A stretch of 25,881 nucleotides of DNA from an uncultured Verrucomicrobiales bacterium (GTDB lineage: Bacteria; Verrucomicrobiota; Verrucomicrobiia; Verrucomicrobiales; Akkermansiaceae), in NCBI GenBank assembly GCA_937901085.1, contig CALCHQ010000030.1:1-25881 (forward strand). The letters run 5' to 3'. Position 1 is the stretch's first letter, and each line of letters opens with the position of its first letter. The position numbers were made by a program, and so were the translations under genes. Positions 23,532 through 25,881 of the stretch are shown piece after piece. A model generated the notes under the pieces. It ran no database searches. It was not told the origin of the DNA and saw nothing but the letters and a program-made list of their open reading frames with translations.

Positions 23532-23825
23532 TTATTTTCTGCCGGCCATGCGGGCGGCCAGCACCAGGTAGGTCACCAGCTTGGGGGTGGCGGCCAGTAG
23601 CTCCTGGATTTCGGCCGGGAAGGGCAGGGTGGTTACGGCTTCGGGCTGGATTTTGCCGCCGTTCTTCATGGCATCAGTCACGAACTGCTGGATGATGCCG
23701 ACGGCTTCCTTGTTGGCCAGCAGGGTTTCGAGTTCGGTCTTGATACCCTCCGGACAGTTGGCGCGCAGGTTACCCATCACTTTGTTGCGGATAGCGACAG
23801 CTTTAAGATTTTCAAGAAGTCCCAT
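23532..23825 (-). CDS. Small protein of unknown function (97 aa)
   Basis: 97 residues, mostly predicted helical, starting MGLLENLKAVAIRNKVMGNL and ending LVTYLVLAARMAGRK. It has no signal peptide and a single cysteine. I recognise no family. It is a credible gene because it has an excellent promoter of its own (23861-23889), a leader of about 30 bases and a strong stem-loop after the stop. It sits between the rpsB-tsf operon and the SRP RNA gene and is transcribed divergently from the SRP RNA. A housekeeping role is suggested only by the neighbours. Confidence 0.7.
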   Translation of the reverse strand: MGLLENLKAVAIRNKVMGNLRANCPEGIKTELETLLANKEAVGIIQQFVTDAMKNGGKIQPEAVTTLPFPAEIQELLAATPKLVTYLVLAARMAGRK

Positions 23826-23860
23826 GGTGTGTATGTGCTTTCTATGTGTTGGCTTGTCCC

Positions 23861-23889
23861 ACTATACCGCCGGGAGGACGCAATGTCAA
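23861..23889 (-). promoter_or_regulatory. Promoter of the 97-residue gene
   Basis: On the minus strand, a perfect TTGACA (23884-23889), a 17-base spacer and TATAGT (23861-23866). It is back to back with the SRP RNA promoter; the two -35 boxes are 19 bases apart. Confidence 0.75.
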
Positions 23890-23908
23890 GAATGGAGCGA
23901 CAAAATGC

Positions 23909-23937
23909 TTGACGCAGCGGTAGTTAGCTGGCATACT
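23909..23937 (+). promoter_or_regulatory. SRP RNA promoter
   Basis: TTGACG (23909-23914), a 17-base spacer and CATACT (23932-23937). The predicted start near 23944 coincides with the first bases of the terminal helix of the RNA. Confidence 0.7.
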
Positions 23938-23943
23938 CACACC

Positions 23944-24052
23944 TGCCGCCGGGCGCACCCCCGGAGGTATAGCTGGAAAACCCCGCCAGGACCGAGAGGT
24001 AGCAACGGTATTCAGACTATGCTTGTCGGGGTGTTGTGCCCGGCGGTTTTCT
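23944..24052 (+). ncRNA. ffs: Signal recognition particle RNA (small, 4.5S type)
   Basis: A rod-like RNA of about 105 bases. CCGCCGGGC (23946-23954) pairs with GCCCGGCGG (24038-24046) as the closing helix, followed by TTTTCTT as terminator. Inner helices are CACCCC/GGGGTG, ATAG/CTAT and CTG-AA/TTCAG. The apex carries the SRP domain IV signature: CAGG, ACC, tetraloop GAGA, GGT, AGCA (about 23987-24004). This matches the E. coli form CAGG-UCC-GGAA-GGA-AGCA with a U-A to A-U covariation and another GNRA tetraloop. It binds Ffh and targets nascent membrane proteins. No Alu domain is present. Confidence 0.92.
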
Positions 24053-24070
24053 TGTGCCTGCCTCCGGTAA

Positions 24071-24144
24071 AACGAAATCCAGCCCCTTTCGGGGCTGGAC
24101 GAAATCACTTCGTGACGAAATCCTGCCGTTGGCAGGACGATATC
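24071..24144. repeat. Linker-hairpin array in the SRP RNA/ssb convergent gap
   Basis: Linkers ACGAAAT (24072, 24099, 24115) and ACGATAT (24137) alternate with hairpins CAGCCCC-TTTC-GGGGCTG (24080-24097, plus a closing C-G pair), CAC-TTC-GTG (24106-24114) and CCTGCC-GTT-GGCAGG (24122-24136). The array begins with A before the first linker, as the other blocks do. It lies between the 3' ends of the SRP RNA gene and ssb. The last codons of ssb supply an inverted copy of the linker word (24172-24180). Confidence 0.82.
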
Positions 24145-24162
24145 CTCGCTGCCGCTCGGGCT

Positions 24163-24714
24163 TTAGAACGGGATATCGTCGTCCTCTTCGGCATGCATGG
24201 GGGGAGGCGGTGTCTGCTGCGGGCGCTGCTGCTGGTAACCACCCTGCTGGTAGCCACCGTTGGAATAACCACCCTGGCTGCCGCCGTTGTATCCGCCCTG
24301 CTGGTAACCGCCGCCGTTGTTGTAATTGTTGGAGCGCTGCTGGTAGCTGCCACCGCCCTGGGACTGGCCACCGCCGTCGCGGCTGCCCAGCAGCTGCATG
24401 TTCTCGGCCACGATGCGGATTTTGCTGCGCTTCTGGCCGGTCTGCTTGTCTTCCCAGGTATCCTGCTGCAGGCGGCCTTCGATGAACACGGGGCGACCCT
24501 TGGCCAGGTACTGACCGGCGATTTCTGCGGTGCGACCCCAGCAGGTTACATCCAGATAGGTGGTTTCCTCACGGCGTTCGCCATCGTTGGGGCCGCTGCT
24601 CACGCGGTTGACGGCCAGGCGCAGTTCAGCCACGCTGTTGCCACGCGGCGTGGTACGCACTTCGGGGTCGGCCGTCAGGTTGCCGATAATCATTACTTTA
24701 TTCAAATTAGCCAT
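24163..24714 (-). CDS. ssb: Single-stranded DNA-binding protein
   Basis: 183 residues. The OB-fold domain (about 1-110) has NKVMIIGNLTADPEVR, YLDVTCWGRTAEIAGQYLAKGRPVFIEGRLQ and KIRIVAENMQLL. A long linker (about 113-170) is rich in G, Q, N, S and Y with GGYQQGGY-like repeats, followed by the acidic tip EEDDDIPF that recruits replication and repair partners. It is a normal essential SSB; the tyrosine-rich, low-complexity linker is longer than in E. coli. There is no Shine-Dalgarno (leader ends GAGTAAAA). Its own promoter lies about 70 bases upstream. The codons for Asp-Asp-Ile in the tip contain the array linker sequence. Confidence 0.96.
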   Translation of the reverse strand: MANLNKVMIIGNLTADPEVRTTPRGNSVAELRLAVNRVSSGPNDGERREETTYLDVTCWGRTAEIAGQYLAKGRPVFIEGRLQQDTWEDKQTGQKRSKIRIVAENMQLLGSRDGGGQSQGGGSYQQRSNNYNNGGGYQQGGYNGGSQGGYSNGGYQQGGYQQQRPQQTPPPPMHAEEDDDIPF

Positions 24715-24748
24715 TTTTACTCGTTAGTGGTGTATGGTTGGGTAAAAT

Positions 24749-24766
24749 GCCGGAGCAGGGCCCGGC
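24749..24766 (-). promoter_or_regulatory. Hairpin in the ssb leader
   Basis: GCCGG (24749-24753) pairs with CCGGC (24762-24766) around an 8-base loop. On the minus strand it is followed by ATTTTA, resembling a weak attenuator. It lies between the promoter and the ssb ATG. Confidence 0.3.
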
Positions 24767-24783
24767 GCTGTCTATATGGTGTT

Positions 24784-24812
24784 ATCCTACCTGCTGCTGT
24801 GGAGCTTGACAA
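24784..24812 (-). promoter_or_regulatory. ssb promoter
   Basis: On the minus strand, TTGTCA (24807-24812), a 17-base spacer and TAGGAT (24784-24789). It predicts a leader of about 60 bases before the ATG at 24714. Confidence 0.5.
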
Positions 24813-24865
24813 GCAAAAATGTGGTAATGGAGGGGTTTTATTGCATTGCTGACGTGAATATAGGC

Positions 24866-24894
24866 TTGCATCCAGCGGCGTTACGTTGTACAAT
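24866..24894 (+). promoter_or_regulatory. rpoZ promoter
   Basis: TTGCAT (24866-24871), a 17-base spacer and TACAAT (24889-24894). The leader is about 35 bases, C-rich near the ATG at 24936, without a Shine-Dalgarno. Confidence 0.62.
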
Positions 24895-24935
24895 GCCGCA
24901 CCCGCATCCCTGCGGAGTATCACCATTTTATCCCC

Positions 24936-25247
24936 ATGAAAGTTGAACTTATCGAAAAGGCTGCTCAGATTGTAGGCGATAACCAGCTGCTGGTCAACAT
25001 CGTTTCCAAGCGTGTTCAGCAGCTCAACCACGGCTCTGACCCCTACATCGTGACCACCCCGGAAATGCAGTGTGGCGATATCGCTCTCACGGAGATTATC
25101 GAGGGCAAGATCACCTGGCATGAGATGACTCCTGAGGAGCTTGCCGCCAGCAAGGGCGAGGCTACCGAGGTCGATCCCTTTGCCGAGCTTGCCGAATCCG
25201 CTGCTCCTGCCGAGCCGGATACCCTCACCATTACCCCGGATCTGTAA
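24936..25247 (+). CDS. rpoZ: DNA-directed RNA polymerase subunit omega
   Basis: 103 residues. The N-terminal half carries the omega pattern: helix KVELIEKAAQIVGDNQLLVNIVSKRVQQL, then ALTEIIEGKITW, equivalent to the conserved AxxEIxxGKI motif. The C-terminal tail (about 72-103) is acidic and alanine/proline-rich (EVDPFAELAESAAPAEPD). Omega folds around the beta-prime C-terminus and aids polymerase assembly. smpB follows after 87 bases with a stem-loop between, so the two may be partly co-transcribed. Confidence 0.88.
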   Translation: MKVELIEKAAQIVGDNQLLVNIVSKRVQQLNHGSDPYIVTTPEMQCGDIALTEIIEGKITWHEMTPEELAASKGEATEVDPFAELAESAAPAEPDTLTITPDL

Positions 25248-25272
25248 AGAACCGATTTTCCACTTTTTCTGC

Positions 25273-25311
25273 GCGACCCGGCAAGCTCCCCGAACGGCAG
25301 TGCCGGGTCGC
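25273..25311. other. Long stem-loop between rpoZ and smpB
   Basis: GCGACCCGGCA (25273-25283) pairs exactly with TGCCGGGTCGC (25301-25311), an 11-base-pair GC-rich stem with a 17-base loop. No T run follows, so it is not a standard intrinsic terminator; it may attenuate or process the rpoZ-smpB transcript. Confidence 0.6.
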
Positions 25312-25334
25312 CCTGTCTAAGCCCGACCACCACC

Positions 25335-25820
25335 ATGGCCAAGAAACCCGCACCGCAGAGCAACCTCATCGCCAGCAACAAGAAAGCAGGTCGTGATTAC
25401 GAAATCATGGGCCGGCACGAATGCGGCATCGAACTGCGCGGTACCGAGGTCAAATCTATCCGCGCCGGCAAAGTGAATGTGGCCGATGCCTTTGCCCGTG
25501 TGGAAAAGGGCCAGATTTTCCTGTACGGCTGCGACGTGCAGCCCTGGGAGACTGCCGGCAAGTGGTTCCAGCACGAAGCCAAGCGCCCGCGCCGTCTGCT
25601 GATGCACAAGCGCGAAATCCTGAAGCTGGAAATCCAGCAGGCGCAGAAAGGTTTTGCACTTCCCCTGCTGCGCCTCTACTGGAAGGCCGGCAAGGTGAAG
25701 GCCGAAATCGGCATCGGCCGCGGCAAGACCCACCGCGACCAGCGCTATGACCTCAAGGCCCGCGCTGAGATGCGCGAAGTGCAGCGCGAGGTAGCGCGCT
25801 TCAACAAAGCCAGATGGTAA
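25335..25820 (+). CDS. smpB: SsrA-binding protein SmpB
   Basis: 161 residues, full length. SmpB binds tmRNA and positions it on stalled ribosomes for trans-translation. Motifs are LIASNKKAGRDYEIMGRHECGIELRGTEVKSIRAGKVNV (N-terminal OB core), RPRRLLMHKREI, GFALPLLRLYWKAGKVKAEIGIGRGKTHRDQR, and the basic C-terminal tail DLKARAEMREVQREVARFNKARW that enters the mRNA channel. The tmRNA gene itself is not in this window. The leader before the ATG (CCGACCACCACC) has no Shine-Dalgarno. Confidence 0.97.
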   Translation: MAKKPAPQSNLIASNKKAGRDYEIMGRHECGIELRGTEVKSIRAGKVNVADAFARVEKGQIFLYGCDVQPWETAGKWFQHEAKRPRRLLMHKREILKLEIQQAQKGFALPLLRLYWKAGKVKAEIGIGRGKTHRDQRYDLKARAEMREVQREVARFNKARW

Positions 25821-25829
25821 TGGGGGATG

Positions 25830-25859
25830 TTGAATGTAGAATTTAGGATTTTGAATGTA
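25830..25859 (+). repeat. Short direct repeats after smpB
   Basis: TTGAATGTA occurs at 25830-25838 and 25851-25859, separated by 12 AT-rich bases, and is followed by TTGAATTCC and CGTTCGCTGCGCTC at the window edge. The edge sequence looks like the first arm of another intergenic palindrome, cut off here. Confidence 0.4.
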
Positions 25860-25881
25860 TTGAATTCCGTTCGCTGCGCTC

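Noticed and set aside
23581..24852. Plus-strand open frame of 423 codons through the SRP RNA region and ssb
   Set aside because: It is antisense to ssb and the 97-residue gene, and its product is low-complexity Ala/Val/Leu. The SRP RNA and ssb explain the region.

Overview
This window looks like chromosomal DNA from a host-associated Verrucomicrobiota bacterium, most likely Akkermansia or a close relative. The reasons are the high GC content, an RHS-repeat remnant, a GH84 hexosaminidase and an N-acetylhexosamine 1-kinase (both typical of mucin-glycan users), many small secreted proteins of unknown function, and the absence of any convincing Shine-Dalgarno sequence. The genus is inferred from protein character; no database search was run.

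Layout. Bases 1-387 hold the last codons of an unknown gene, a consensus-like promoter and a decayed RHS-repeat fragment. A secreted thioredoxin-fold protein (388-1344, +) converges on a minus-strand operon (4328 to 1358) that encodes a secreted unknown, an N-acetylhexosamine 1-kinase (NahK-like) and a second secreted unknown. holA and mnmG follow with a 4-base overlap (4463-7416, +). Next come tRNA-Gln(CTG) with its own promoter and terminator and a membrane-anchored rhodanese-like protein (7497-8102). dnaX and ybaB lead into a three-gene MacAB-like exporter (adaptor, ATPase, permease; 8200-13241). A small cytosolic DUF-type protein (13381-13785) converges on an orphan OppF-like ATPase (13873-14652, -). 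A divergent Ppx/GppA-like protein (14755-16347, +) converges on pdxH (16351-16989, -). A HAD phosphatase and a GH84 N-acetylglucosaminidase form a coupled minus-strand pair (20700 to 17177). An RlpA-like lipoprotein (20922-21401, +) converges on the rpsB-tsf operon (23284 to 21709, -). The right end has a 97-residue unknown (-), the SRP RNA gene (+), ssb (-), rpoZ (+) and smpB (+).

Function. Most genes are housekeeping: replication (holA, dnaX, ssb), translation and protein targeting (tRNA-Gln, mnmG, rpsB, tsf, SRP RNA, smpB), transcription (rpoZ) and cofactor salvage (pdxH). The accessory content points to glycan foraging: GH84 would release GlcNAc from host glycans, and a NahK-like kinase would phosphorylate N-acetylhexosamines at C1.

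Most striking signals. (1) Two arrays of short GC-rich hairpins strung on a constant 7-base linker, ACGATAT or ACGAAAT, each filling a gap between converging transcription units (rlpA/tsf and SRP RNA/ssb). The final codons of ssb carry the same word in inverted orientation. (2) Sigma70-like promoters, nearly all with 17-base spacers, several of which end 6-8 bases before the start codon and so predict leaderless mRNAs. (3) A DnaX whose zinc module keeps the outer two cysteines but has Asp and Glu in place of the inner two.
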